A stretch of DNA of 27,397 nucleotides from DASSKK01 sp035690495 (GCA_035690495.1 DASSKK010000085.1:1-27397); one strand, 5' to 3'; positions 1 to 10,643 are shown, counted from the stretch's first letter. The notes: generated by a model from the letters alone, not told the origin. A program made the numbers and translations.

Positions 1-85
1 TGTTCGCCTTCACCCGCTCATAGGCCTGCCACACCTCCCACTTGGAGATCTCGAACGACTTGCCTTCCGGCAGCGACGTGCTCAC
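1..85 (-). CDS. ltrA: Group II intron reverse transcriptase/maturase, N-terminal fragment
   Basis: From a GTG at 83-85 the minus strand encodes 28 residues before the window ends. They include the stretch KSFEISKWEVWQAYERVKAN, the characteristic N-terminus of bacterial group II intron-encoded proteins, which normally continues into a GAPGVDG-type RT block. The start has a GGAG run (GGTGGGAGGAGCC) a few bases upstream. The full protein should be roughly 400-600 residues, with RT and maturase domains that assist splicing and retrohoming. Only the identity is supported here. Integrity and the presence of an endonuclease domain cannot be judged. Confidence 0.75.
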   Translation of the reverse strand, partial: MSTSLPEGKSFEISKWEVWQAYERVKAN

Positions 86-665
86 CGCGGCTCCTCCCAC
101 CAAGGTGGTTGACCCGACGAACAGATCACGATGGTCTGGCCCCTTCGCTCCACGCCCATTACGGGCGCTTCGTCGCTACTACGAACCAGTCCGCCAACCC
201 ACCGCGCATCGGTACTCAACACCTCGCAGTTTCTGCCGCTTGGTGGTCTCCCTCTCACCACCCGCTCGGGCGGTCGTATCGCGGTGGGCCTTCCCACGTT
301 CCGTGCAGCCGCAGCAGACCAGGCTCGCGTCGCCTTCATGCCGGACACCACCTGGCCAGTCAGCGGGCTCCCGCCAGGCTCATCCCGGAGGCAACCTGAT
401 ACCCCGGTTTCGATGTCGTGTTGATAATCATCTCGACACGTCGTCAGCGATTCACTCACGTTCGCCTTCCTGGTCCCCACCTGACACCTCAGCAGGTGCC
501 TTCTCCTCATCGCTCACCACCCCGGCCTTACGGACGAAGCAGCATGAGGTGGTTTGAAGCCTCCCCCGCGCAGGGCGACTCCGAAGGGCCATCCTTCATC
601 AACTGCACAGCACCGTCTTCAGCACCGACTACCTACACGTCGCACCTCCAACGTTCGTGGCACAC
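1..665 (-). mobile_element. Group II intron, 5' part (runs off window)
   Basis: On the minus strand the sequence begins GTGTGCC at 665, matching the GUGYG 5' end of group II introns. It then runs through about 580 bases of non-coding, structured DNA before a reverse transcriptase start at 85. The body includes short complementary blocks typical of domain I, such as GCGCCCGTAATGGGCG around 157-172. It lies in the same orientation as the interrupted protease gene. The exact boundary is uncertain, because a second GTGCG occurs about 20 bases further in. The 3' part, with most of the RT and domains V and VI, lies outside the window. Confidence 0.8.
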
Positions 666-675
666 CAGGTTCTGA

Positions 676-1461
676 TCATTGCTCGTCAATGGGCGGGCCG
701 CCGGAGTTCCCATTGCTGATGGCGGCATCGTAAGTAATCAACTCAGTCCCGACCTTCGAGACATTGCCCGACGTGATGCTCTCGCTCAGACCGAGGGGAC
801 TGCCCACGACCATTACGAACTCGCCAGGCTGCGGAGCCTGATCGGCGGGCTGGAGCGTCGGCAGGCTGGCGGTGGTGCCCAATGTCGCGACGTCATGGCG
901 CGGGTCAGCGTCCATGGCCTGCAGTGTGGCCGTCAATGTTTGACCCTCGTGGGTGACCATGGTGATGGGAGCGGTGGCGGTCTTGCCCTGTGGCGTGGCG
1001 CAATCTCGGACGACGTGCGCGGCAGTCACCACTACCGAGGTGAAGCCCTGAGCCGGCGGCAACCTGAGAGCGAACCCTGTACCAAGGCTACTGCCACAGG
1101 TGATCGTCACCACCGACGGCGTTACCTTGGGCGCGAGGTGAACGAGATCGGGCGGCAACTGCTGTTGAGTGACCCGAAGTTGCTTCTCGTCACCGATCAG
1201 ACGGTTCTGCGTGGCGGTGACGGTCCCGTCGAGCCTGGCAAGCTGCCCCTGCAGTGCCTTGAGCCTGCTGCGCAGAGCTATCGCTTGCTTGCTGGCCGCC
1301 TTCTGCTGCTCAGCCGCCGTTGACGCCTGAGACCTTAGCTGCGCCCGCAGACCGTGCAGCTGCTCGCTCTGTTGATGTAGCTCGTAACCGCCGCCCACGA
1401 TCGACGCCATCAGCACCAGCGCCACGATGGTCAGGGCGCCTGTTGTCGCTCCGCTAGCCAT
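676..1461 (-). pseudogene. Membrane-anchored trypsin-like serine protease, 3' truncated
   Basis: The 261-residue product has one N-terminal membrane segment (about residues 9-27) and then an alanine/glutamine-rich coiled coil (about 30-100). A chymotrypsin-fold protease domain follows with all three catalytic motifs: TAAHVV (His), HDVATL (Asp) and GNSGGP (Ser). The reading frame stops seven residues after SGGP, at a TGA only about 11 bases before the group II intron. HtrA/trypsin-type proteases normally need more residues there to complete the second beta barrel, so the protein is probably truncated and perhaps inactive. The ATG at 1461 lies only 15 bp from the IS982 copy, so any native promoter has been displaced. 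The protease would face outside the membrane if expressed. Confidence 0.7.
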
Positions 1462-1475
1462 AGCAAGCCCACTCC

Positions 1476-1498
1476 CCTAGATGAGTAATTCCAAGGGG
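1476..1498 (+). repeat. Left terminal inverted repeat of the IS982-type element
   Basis: The sequence starts CCTAGATGAGTAATTCC and pairs with the right end at 2499-2521, with 2 mismatches in 23. Confidence 0.85.
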
Positions 1499-1582
1499 TC
1501 CGCGCTGCGTGGCGGCTGTTAATCCGGATCGAGGGTGTCCAGGATCGGCGTTGCTAACCCAACTTCGAGCCTGGAGGCCCTC

Positions 1583-2497
1583 GTGGACGCTGATCTGGAC
1601 ACCCTCGCGACCGCACTCTATGTCAAGACCGACGATCTGTTGAAGGCCTCGCCGCACCGCGCGCCGCGACGCCCGAAGATCGGGATCGTCCCGAAGATCA
1701 CCGACGCCGAGCTCGTCACCTTGGCGGTGATGCAGGCGTTGTTGGGACACACCAGCGAGACTCGGTGGCTGCGGTTCGCGCACACACACCTGCGGCACCT
1801 GTTTCCCTACCTGCCCAAGCAGTCCGGGTACAACAAGCGGCTTCGCAAGCTCACCGCCACCCTCGGCTGGCTGATCGGTGAACTGGGCCGAGACACCAGC
1901 ATCTGGACCGACGACGTGTGGGTGGTCGACTCCACCCCGATCGAGTGCGCCCGCTCCCGGGAGACCGTGCACCGCTCGGACCTGGCCGGCTGGGCCGAGT
2001 ACGGCTACTGCGCCAGCCACTCCCGGTACTTTTGGGGACTACGCCTGCACCTGGTCGCCACCTTGCACGGACTCCCGGTCGGGTTCGCACTCACCGGCGC
2101 CAAGGCAGACGAACGCCAAGTCCTGCTCGACATCCTCCACGCCGACCCGACCCTGCTCGCCGACCGGCACGGGCAGACCGTGATCGGGGACAAGAACTAC
2201 TTCGGAGCCGACTTCGAGACCACCTTGGCCGCAGGCGACCTACGGCTGCTCCGCCCACAACGCAAGGGCGAAGCCGCTCGTACCGGTGCTCACCTGTTCA
2301 AACCGCTGCGGCAGGTCGTGGAGTCGATCTTCGACACCTGCAAAGACCAACTCGACCTCGAAAGACATCGCGGCCGCACCCCCGCCGGTGTCGCAGTCCG
2401 CGTTCTGCAACGTCTGTTCGCGCTCACCGCGACCATCTGGCACAACGACCACACCGACCAACCCATCAAGCGCTCACTGATCGCCTACGACCACTGA
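1583..2497 (+). CDS. IS982-family transposase
   Basis: This DDE transposase catalyses strand transfer of the surrounding element. The chain has the IS982-type N-terminal block (LDTLATALYVKTDDLL), a first catalytic Asp in VVDSTPIECARSRE, a second in IGDKNYFG, and a Glu in VVESIFDTCKDQLDLERH. The product is 304 residues from the GTG at 1583, which has GGAGG five bases upstream. An in-frame GTG at 1535 would add 16 residues with weaker ribosome-binding support. The length and all three catalytic positions suggest an intact enzyme. Confidence 0.88.
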   Translation: MDADLDTLATALYVKTDDLLKASPHRAPRRPKIGIVPKITDAELVTLAVMQALLGHTSETRWLRFAHTHLRHLFPYLPKQSGYNKRLRKLTATLGWLIGELGRDTSIWTDDVWVVDSTPIECARSRETVHRSDLAGWAEYGYCASHSRYFWGLRLHLVATLHGLPVGFALTGAKADERQVLLDILHADPTLLADRHGQTVIGDKNYFGADFETTLAAGDLRLLRPQRKGEAARTGAHLFKPLRQVVESIFDTCKDQLDLERHRGRTPAGVAVRVLQRLFALTATIWHNDHTDQPIKRSLIAYDH

Positions 2498-2498
2498 A

Positions 2499-2521
2499 GC
2501 CCTTGGAATTAATCATCTAGG
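2499..2521 (-). repeat. Right terminal inverted repeat of the IS982-type element
   Basis: Read on the minus strand it begins CCTAGATGATTAATTCC, the inverted copy of 1476-1498. The transposase stop codon lies only a few bases inside it. Confidence 0.85.
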
Positions 2522-2928
2522 CGGTTACTGCCGCACGGCCTCGACTGAGCGAGCCCCTACCAAGAGATGATGCGATCGACCCCAGGCCGCGCGCAAGAAG
2601 CGGCGGTCGGCGAATGTCGACCCAGTCAGTCAGAGAGCTGCCAGCGCGTCGTCGACGGCGAATTCCGTGTCGTGGTAATCCGGGTCTGCTCGGGCCTAGC
2701 GCAGGCCGGCAAATGCGACTATCACGCGTGCGTACAACCGACGCGCCGGCCGGAAGGTGTCGGCGAAATCGGCGGGTCGACTCCCTCGGCAGCGAGGGTG
2801 TCGGCCACCGTCCCGACTCGGGCTGTCTCCCGGGCTGCGCAGTTGGTCAGCCCTCAGTGTCGGCCACCTGGTCGATGGTGCGCGCCTGCCAGTCGAGTAA
2901 GCCTGTCCGATTTCGCTGACCAGACCTC
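2522..2928. other. Gene-free stretch with a possible decayed minus-strand gene tail
   Basis: I find no convincing intact gene here. On the minus strand one frame reads FADTFRPARRLYARVIVAFA, then a TAG, then PDYHDTEFAVDDALAAL and a TGA at 2630-2632. This looks more protein-like than the other frames and could be the decayed C-terminus of a lost gene, but I cannot assign it to a family. Confidence 0.3.
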
Positions 2929-2964
2929 TTCACAGAAGTCCTCGGAATCCCTATGATCCCCACA
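2929..2964 (+). promoter_or_regulatory. Sigma70-type promoter of the DeoR-led operon, probably leaderless
   Basis: TTCACA (2929-2934) and TATGAT (2952-2957) are separated by exactly 17 bases, and each differs from consensus at one position. A start site about 7 bases beyond the -10 would fall on the A of the regulator's ATG at 2964. There is no Shine-Dalgarno sequence in front of that ATG. Leaderless messages are common in actinobacteria. The start site itself is inferred. Confidence 0.6.
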
Positions 2965-3836
2965 TGCAATCGCTCGAAACTCCACAGAGCGAAGGTCGTC
3001 TCCCGGAGCGGAGGCGCCTCAGGATTGTGGCCGATCTGGAAGCGACCGACGGAGTTCGGGCACTTGACCTGGCCAGACGATTCGGTGTTTCGGTGGAGAC
3101 GATCCGGCGTGACTTGCTCGTTCTCGAGGAGCAGGGCCTGGCGCGGCGGGTCCATGGTGGCGCGGTACTGCCTATCTCGCGCGCGTTTGAACCGCCGTAC
3201 GAGGAACGGCGCGTTGCGAACCTGACTCGCAAGCAGGCGATGGCGAGATTGGCGGCCACCCTGATCGAGCCAGGCGACACGCTCGTGCTCGACGTCGGTA
3301 CGTCGGTAGCCGAGCTGGCGAAAGCGGTGCCGGTCGGACTCGAAGCCCGCGTCTTGACGTGTTCATTGCTGGTCTCCCACGAGCTGGCCGGCAGGCACGG
3401 GATGGAGGTCGTCGTCAGCGGCGGCCGGGTGCGAGGTGGAGACCTTGCATGCTCGGGGCCCACCGCCGAGGCCTTCTTCTCCGGCTTCTTCGCCGATCGG
3501 GCGTTCCTCGGCTCGGGCGGCGTGGACGCGAACGCGGGCCTGACCGACTACCACCTCGACGAGATCGCAGTCCGGAAAATCATCTTGGAGCGTGCGCGCG
3601 AGCGTTACGTCCTCGCCGACTCGACCAAGATCGGGCACATCGCCGTGGGCCAGGTCTGCCCATTGAACACTCTGACCGCGGTCATCACCGACTCTAACGC
3701 GGACGCGGCGACAGTCGCCGCCATCGAGGACGCCGGGGTGACAGTCCTCGTAGCCCAGCTTGACTCAGCAGTTCCGGTGCATCCCGAACCGGCTGCCCTT
3801 CCCACAGGAGGAAACCGTGACCACTCAACAGCATGA
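2964..3836 (+). CDS. DeoR/GlpR-family transcriptional repressor
   Basis: The 290-residue protein has an N-terminal winged helix-turn-helix (about 20-68) with the family signature LARRFGVSVETIRRDL followed by RRVHGGAV. A DeoR C-terminal sensor domain follows, with the phosphosugar-pocket motif LDVGTSVAEL near residue 110. DeoR proteins usually repress their own operon and release DNA when bound to a phosphorylated intermediate of the pathway. It is the first gene of the catabolic operon and overlaps the permease gene by 20 bases, so it probably senses the product of the downstream kinase. The start is fixed by the promoter geometry rather than by a ribosome-binding site. The last 20 or so residues are a variable tail. 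Confidence 0.88.
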   Translation: MQSLETPQSEGRLPERRRLRIVADLEATDGVRALDLARRFGVSVETIRRDLLVLEEQGLARRVHGGAVLPISRAFEPPYEERRVANLTRKQAMARLAATLIEPGDTLVLDVGTSVAELAKAVPVGLEARVLTCSLLVSHELAGRHGMEVVVSGGRVRGGDLACSGPTAEAFFSGFFADRAFLGSGGVDANAGLTDYHLDEIAVRKIILERARERYVLADSTKIGHIAVGQVCPLNTLTAVITDSNADAATVAAIEDAGVTVLVAQLDSAVPVHPEPAALPTGGNRDHSTA

Positions 3837-5321
3837 CCCGTCCATCAGCGAGTACGGCTATCAGCAGGAGCTCTCCCGGACACTTCGCAAGTTCGCGTCG
3901 TTCGCGATCGGGTTCTCGTTCATCTCGATCACGACCGGCATCTTCACGACGTACGGGGCAGTGCTCAACAGCTCCGGCCCGCTCGGCATCTGGACCTGGC
4001 CGCTGGTGGCCGTCGGGGTGACGGCGGTGGCGTTGGTGTTCGGGCTGCTCGCCAGCAGAATCCCGTTGGCGGGGTACGCCTACCAATGGATGTCGCGACT
4101 GGCGAATCCGACCGTCGGCTGGATTCTCGGCTGGTTCATGTTCGCGTTCCTGGTGGTGGACGTGGTGGCGGTCGACTATGCCGTGGCGTCCACGGTGTTC
4201 CCCTCCCTGTTCGGGTACGCCGCGACCACGGGCAACACCTGGCTGGTCACGGGCCTGGTGGCGCTCGCGCAAGCATGCGTCATCGGCGCGTCCACCGTGC
4301 TGACCGAGCGGGTGAACAGCATCGCCGTCGGCACCGAGATCGTGGGCATCGTCGGGCTGACGGTGCTGCTGCTGGTGGTCGGCGCGATCCGCGGAATGCT
4401 GTCGGGGCCCAACCTTTTCGACAAGGCTGCTCTGGCTCACCACGCGGGGTACTTCGGGTTCGGCTCGGCGACTCACGCCGGTCCGTGGGTGCTGGCCTTC
4501 CTGCTCGGCGCCTTCACGATCGTCGGGTTCGACGCCGCAAGCAATCTCTCCGAGGAGACCCAGGATGCGCACAAGGTCGTACCGCGGGCGATGTGGACCT
4601 CGGTGGTGATCTCGGGGGTGATCGGAATGGGCTTCCTGATCGCGATCACGGTCGCGGCGGACAACTTCGGGAAGCTGGCAGCCTCAGGCACCCCGGTCGC
4701 CGACGTCGTCGTCGCAGTGCTCGGCGGTGTGGTCGGGAAGATCTTCCTGGTGATCGTCGCCTACTCGATCTTCGCCTGCGGCATGATCATCTTCGTCTCC
4801 GCGACCCGGCTGGTGTGGGCAATGAGCCGGGACAACCGCTTCCCGGGATACACCGAGCTCCGCAAGGTGCACCCACGGTTGAACACACCTCTGGCCGCCA
4901 CGCTCACGACCGGCGTGGTGATCGAGGTCGTTCTGGCGGTGTTCGCACGCAGCACCGACGCCCTCTTCCAGCTCTTCAGCGCGGCCACGTTGATGCCATG
5001 CCTGCTCTACCTGGTGACGGTGATCTTGTACGTCGTGACGCGCTCGCGGCTGCCCGAGTCGCGCGGATTCTCGCTCGGCCGATGGGAACCTGCCGTCATC
5101 ACCGTGGCCTTGGTGTGGCTGCTCTTCGAACTGTCGATCTTCCGTGACGCGTCGTTCCACAAGCCCTGGCTGTACGTCGTCGTGATGATCGCGATCGGGC
5201 TGGTGTACCTCGTGTGGATGCTGGCCCGTGGACGCTCCTTGGAGATGCCGAAGGCGGACACGGACTTTGATCACGCCATTCAGGAGGTCACGGGACCCCG
5301 CTCGGGCTCTCCGGAGACCAC

Positions 5322-5325
<4 letters not shown>
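3817..5325 (+). CDS. APC-superfamily amino acid/amine permease
   Basis: A polytopic protein of 502 residues with about 12 hydrophobic segments. It carries the APC-type N-terminal block GFSFISITTGIFTTYG, as in amino acid, GABA and polyamine/ethanolamine transporters. The GTG at 3817 is preferred because AGGAGG lies 5 bases upstream. A longer frame from 3760 would lie inside the regulator gene. APC proteins import amino acids or amines with protons or by exchange. Its place between a DeoR repressor and a sugar-type kinase suggests it imports the operon's substrate, which would then be a nitrogen-containing or otherwise unusual polyol. No residue I can read identifies that substrate. The stop overlaps the kinase GTG by 4 bases. 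Confidence 0.85.
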
Positions 5326-6760
<1,435 letters not shown>

Positions 6761-6764
<4 letters not shown>

Positions 6765-8191
6765 CCGAGCCCGACTACCACGTCGCCGTGATCGGCGCCG
6801 GCGTGGTCGGTGCGGCGGTGGCGCGCGAACTGTCCCGCCACGACGTACGCTGCGTGCTTCTCGAGTCCGGCGACGACGTCGGCACCGGCACCAGCAAGGC
6901 CAACACGGCCGTCCGCCACACCGGCTTCGACGCCAAGCCGGGCAGCCTCGAGTCTTCGTTGCTCGCTCGCGGCTACCCGCTGATGACCGACTTCGCAGCC
7001 CAGACCGGCGTCCCGATCGAGACCACGGGTGCACTCCTGGTCGCCTGGGACGAGGACCAGCTCGCGGCGCTCGACGGGATCGCCGCCAACGCGCGCGCCA
7101 ACGGCTACACCGCCATCCGACCTGTCCGCGTCAGCGAGCTCTACCAGTCTGAACCGCACTTGGGCCCTGGCGCGCACGGCGCGCTGCTGATCCCCGATGA
7201 GGGGATCATGTGCCCGTTCACGACGCCACTCGCACTCGCGACCGACGCGGTGGTCAACGGCGTCGAGCTGAGGCTCGACTCGGCGGTCACCGACATTCAC
7301 CTTGGAGAGCCTCACACTCTGATGACCGCGAGCGGGACGGTCACCGCCGACTGGGTCGTCAACGCCGCTGGCCTGTATTCGGACGAGATCGACCGCAAGT
7401 TCGGGCACGAGAGCTTCACTGTTACCCCGCGACGCGGACAGCTGATCGTGTTCGACAAGCTCGCGCGCAGCCTGCTCACCCACGTGCTGCTTCCGGTCCC
7501 CACCTCCCGGACCAAGGGTGTCCTTGTCGCGCCGACAGTCTTCGGCAACGTCCTGCTCGGCCCGACCGCTGAGGACCTCGGCGACAAGACGGCCACCGAG
7601 ACGACCGGCGACGGGCTCGCCTCACTCCTGGACAAGGGCCGACCGATCCTCCCCGAGTTGCTCTCCGAGGAGGTCACCGCGACCTACTCCGGGCTGCGTG
7701 CCGCCACCGAGCACAGCGACTACCAGATCACCTGCCACCCCGACCAGAACTACGTATGCGCCGGAGGGATCCGGTCGACCGGGCTCTCGGCGTCGCTCGG
7801 AGTTGCCGCCCATGTGCTCGACCTGCTCACCGATGCGGGGCTCAAGTTGAGGGAGAAGCAGACCGTCACCCCCGTACGCATGCCCATGCTGGGCGAGGCC
7901 TTCATGCGGCCCTACCAGGACGAGGAAGCGATCGCGAGCAATCCGGCGTACGGCGAGATCGTCTGCCACTGCGAGAGAGTGACCCGCGCGGAGCTGATCG
8001 CCGCGGCCGCGTCAGCGGTGCCCGCGCGAACCATGGACGGCGTACGCCGTCGAACCCGAGCGATGTTGGGCCGATGCCAGGGCTTCTACTGCTCCGCCAA
8101 CGTGACGAGCATCTTCGCTTCCGCGAGCGGACAGTCCCCCGCGTCGCCCTTACGCACCGAGGAGGGTGGCAATGCGCGCCGAGAGCGTTGA
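6761..8191 (+). CDS. GlpA-like FAD-dependent dehydrogenase with C-terminal BFD-type [2Fe-2S] domain
   Basis: This 476-residue DAO-type flavoprotein opens with the FAD-binding motif VIGAGVVGAAVARE (residues 10-23). It has the family block NTAVRHTGFDAKPGSLES and a late glycine-rich IRSTGLSASLG segment. Its tail carries four cysteines in the order C402-x-C404-x34-C439-x4-C444, the arrangement of BFD-like [2Fe-2S] domains and of the end of E. coli GlpA. By analogy it oxidises the phosphorylated product of the kinase and passes electrons through the Fe-S centre, probably together with the next gene's product. It overlaps the kinase by 4 bases and the next gene by 20. No GlpC-like membrane anchor is visible, so the final electron acceptor is unknown. 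Confidence 0.83.
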
Positions 8192-9461
8192 CCTTCTGGT
8201 GGTCGGCGCAGGCCCCGCCGGCTTGGCCGCCGCGCGCACGGTCCAACAGAGCGGGGCACGGGTCGTCGTCCTAGACCGCGAACAGGATCCTGGCGGGATC
8301 CCGCGCCACTGTCATCACACGGGCTTCGGAGTCCGCGACCTGCACCGCCTGTACTCTGGGCCCGCCTACGCACGGCGAAGCACCGAACTCACGACTGCGG
8401 CCGGAGCCGAGATCCGGACCGGATGGACCGTGACCGAATGGGCGGGCGACACCAGTGTGGTCGCCACCAGCCGTACCGGGAGAACCCGCATCGACGCGGG
8501 TGCCGTCGTGCTCGCCACCGGCTGCCGGGAGCGGCCCCGACCTGCCCGACTGGTTCCGGGCACCAGACCGGCGGGAGTGTTCACCACGGGGGCCCTGCAG
8601 CAGTTCGCCTGCTCCGGGCATGGGCATGTGGGTCGCCGAGCCGTCATCGTGGGAACAGAGCACATCGCCTTCTCCGCGCTACACACCCTCACCTCCAGCG
8701 GCACCGAGGTCGCCGCCGTCATCACCGAGTCTCCCCTCCTAGAGACGTATCAGGCACTCCGGATCGGCACCGCGGGCGTGCATCGCGTGCCCGTGCTCAC
8801 CTCTACCCGGCTGAGCGGCATCGAAGGACGCGAGCGCGTTGAAGGGGTGATTCTCACCGATCTAGCGACGGACATAGCGCGGCGAGTCGTCTGCGACACC
8901 GTCGTCTTCACCGGGGACTGGATCCCCGATCATGAGCTGTGTCGAGCTGCGGGGCTCCGGATGGACTCGCAGACGCATGGACCCATCGTCGATGGCGCCG
9001 GCAGAACCAGCAGGCCCGGAGTGTTCGCTGCCGGCAATCTGATTCACCCCGCCGAACCCGCCGACGTCGCCGGGCTGGGCGGGCGTCACCTCGCCCAAGC
9101 GATCACTGCATGGCTGACCAACCGGTCCGGCTTCGACCTCACCGCGATCGGAGTTGGGCACCAGTCACCGTTGGCGTGGGTGACCCCGCAGCTCATTCGT
9201 CCGCACGAGAGTCCCGCGCGTGACCTCTTCATCTTGCGAGCAGATGAACCAGCCGGCCCCGGGCACGTCGTCGTGCGCCAAGACACGCTCGAGCTGCATC
9301 GACAGAAGGTGTCACGGTTGGTCCCCAACCGGCCGCTCACCCTTCGAGCCAGCTGGCTCCGCGCGGTGAACTGGTCAGGGCCCGGAATCGAAATCTCCTA
9401 CAGCTCGCAGTCACGAGCTCCGCGTCGGCGCAGTGTGGCCGCTGCACGTCTCAACCTGTGA
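8172..9461 (+). CDS. FAD/NAD(P)-dependent oxidoreductase, GlpB/HcnB-like
   Basis: The 429-residue product has an N-terminal dinucleotide fold (LLVVGAGPAGLAAA, residues 8-21), the family marker GGIPRHCHHTGFG and a second dinucleotide fold near RRAVIVGTEH. Near the end of the FAD fold is GVFAAGNLIHP. Such proteins accompany GlpA-type subunits in glycerol-3-phosphate dehydrogenases, opine oxidases and HCN synthase. I start at ATG 8172, six bases after GGAGG. An upstream in-frame GTG at 8166 touches that site. The DUF1667 partner often found in similar cassettes is not present. The last 17 codons overlap the 3' end of the convergent EAL gene, so one of the two tails may be a read-through extension. 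Confidence 0.8.
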   Translation: MRAESVDLLVVGAGPAGLAAARTVQQSGARVVVLDREQDPGGIPRHCHHTGFGVRDLHRLYSGPAYARRSTELTTAAGAEIRTGWTVTEWAGDTSVVATSRTGRTRIDAGAVVLATGCRERPRPARLVPGTRPAGVFTTGALQQFACSGHGHVGRRAVIVGTEHIAFSALHTLTSSGTEVAAVITESPLLETYQALRIGTAGVHRVPVLTSTRLSGIEGRERVEGVILTDLATDIARRVVCDTVVFTGDWIPDHELCRAAGLRMDSQTHGPIVDGAGRTSRPGVFAAGNLIHPAEPADVAGLGGRHLAQAITAWLTNRSGFDLTAIGVGHQSPLAWVTPQLIRPHESPARDLFILRADEPAGPGHVVVRQDTLELHRQKVSRLVPNRPLTLRASWLRAVNWSGPGIEISYSSQSRAPRRRSVAAARLNL

Positions 9462-10643
9462 TCGGGTCGATGATGCCCGCTCGGCGGACTGCAGCACCTT
9501 GTCCGCCATCTCCTCTGCTGGCACGGGGCGGCCGATGTAGAAACCCTGGCCGAGCAGACAGCCGAGGGACTGCATGTGCACGTAGTCCTCTGCTGTCTCG
9601 ATACCCTCACCCACGACTTCCAGGTCGATCGAGGCGAACAGGTGGATGATTCCCGAGACGAGGCGAGCTGTACGCGGCTCGGCGACCACCCGGGACGTGA
9701 GACTCCGGTCGATCTTCACAGTGTCGATCGCGAAGCTGTCGAGATAGCTCAATGACGCATGGCCGGCGCCGAAGTCGTCGACCGCGACCCGTACGCCGAG
9801 CGCACGGACCCGCGCGATCTGCGCCGCTGCAGACGAGACGTCGTGAATCAGAGCCGACTCGGTGATCTCGAGCTGGAGCTGGCCTCCGGGCAAGCCAGAC
9901 CGCGTCAGCGCCGCCTCGACGTTCTCGACCAGATCGTCTTGCGCGAAGCGTGTTGCCGAGACGTTGACCGAGACTTTGAGGGGAGCCGACGGTGTAGACC
10001 AGCACTGCACCTGATTAACCGCCTCCTTCAACACGAATCGATCGAGCGCAGCAACTGCGCCGGTTCGCTCGGCAACTGGGATGAACTCGCCGGGGCTGAC
10101 CTCGCCATGGCGTGGCTGCGTCCAACGCGCGAGAGCCTCGACTGCCGTGATGCGGCCGGTTTTCATGTCGACGATGGGCTGGTAGACGACATGAACCTCG
10201 CCGCGCTCGATGCCTTGGAGTAGCCGACCGGACAGGACGGCGTCCTGGAACGCCCTCGGGATCGACTCCGAGCTATCTCGCGCCAGCCACGCCACGAAGA
10301 GACCGATCCCCACGAAGATGACAAGGCGCAGCAGCCAGCCCCCAAGCGGCTGATCCGACCCCGCCGCAACGTCCGCTGGCAGCAGCGGCCCCGCCAACAC
10401 TCCGGCTCCGACAGCCGAGCCGACTGCACCGGCCCATGAGAACCGGACGGCTGCGAGCACGATCGGCACATAGAACAGGTGAGGAAGGGCGGTGTGTGAG
10501 CCGCCCGCGATGTATGACGCCAGCCAAGCGACACCCAGGCCCACCAGGACTGAACCCATGGCGACGGTGGCGCCCAGGCGTGTCAACCCGACGAAGATGT
10601 ACTGCAGGCCAAGCCCGCTACGGTTCGCGCCGCGCATCATCAC
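9411..10643 (-). CDS. Membrane-anchored EAL-domain c-di-GMP phosphodiesterase
   Basis: The 410-residue product has about four hydrophobic segments in residues 10-122, arranged like a small membrane sensor domain (MASE/DUF4118-like). An EAL domain follows at 130-385. The catalytic signatures are intact: VEALARW (168-174), NVSA (227-230), ITES (260-263), AVDDFGAG (287-294), VKIDRS (309-314), VGEGIET (344-350) and GQGFYIGRP. It should hydrolyse cyclic di-GMP, and there is no GGDEF domain. The start is a run of GTG-ATG-ATG at 10643-10635 with no strong Shine-Dalgarno, so it could be 1-2 codons shorter. It is 123 bp downstream of the restriction enzyme gene, on the same strand. Confidence 0.85.
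   Translation of the reverse strand: MMMRGANRSGLGLQYIFVGLTRLGATVAMGSVLVGLGVAWLASYIAGGSHTALPHLFYVPIVLAAVRFSWAGAVGSAVGAGVLAGPLLPADVAAGSDQPLGGWLLRLVIFVGIGLFVAWLARDSSESIPRAFQDAVLSGRLLQGIERGEVHVVYQPIVDMKTGRITAVEALARWTQPRHGEVSPGEFIPVAERTGAVAALDRFVLKEAVNQVQCWSTPSAPLKVSVNVSATRFAQDDLVENVEAALTRSGLPGGQLQLEITESALIHDVSSAAAQIARVRALGVRVAVDDFGAGHASLSYLDSFAIDTVKIDRSLTSRVVAEPRTARLVSGIIHLFASIDLEVVGEGIETAEDYVHMQSLGCLLGQGFYIGRPVPAEEMADKVLQSAERASSTRSQVETCSGHTAPTRSS

Larger units (their letters stand above)
1476..2521 (+). mobile_element. IS982-family insertion sequence
   Basis: A 1046-bp element with near-identical ends flanks one transposase gene. The 23-bp terminal inverted repeats match at 21 positions. Size and transposase type fit the IS982 family. 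No direct target duplication is visible in the bases outside the ends, which may reflect an old insertion or later recombination. It lies just upstream of the truncated protease and opposite to it. Confidence 0.85.

Noticed and set aside
82..510. 142-residue minus-strand open frame upstream of the reverse transcriptase
   Set aside because: It lies within the structured RNA part of the group II intron, out of frame with the RT. Such frames are often annotated but have no protein support.
2567..2956. 129-residue plus-strand open frame between the IS and the DeoR gene
   Set aside because: Its composition is not protein-like, it has no ribosome-binding site, and its end runs into the DeoR promoter.
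3694..4572. 292-residue minus-strand open frame across the DeoR/permease junction
   Set aside because: It is antisense to two overlapping genes with clear families, and its Arg/His/Gln-rich composition is typical of shadows.
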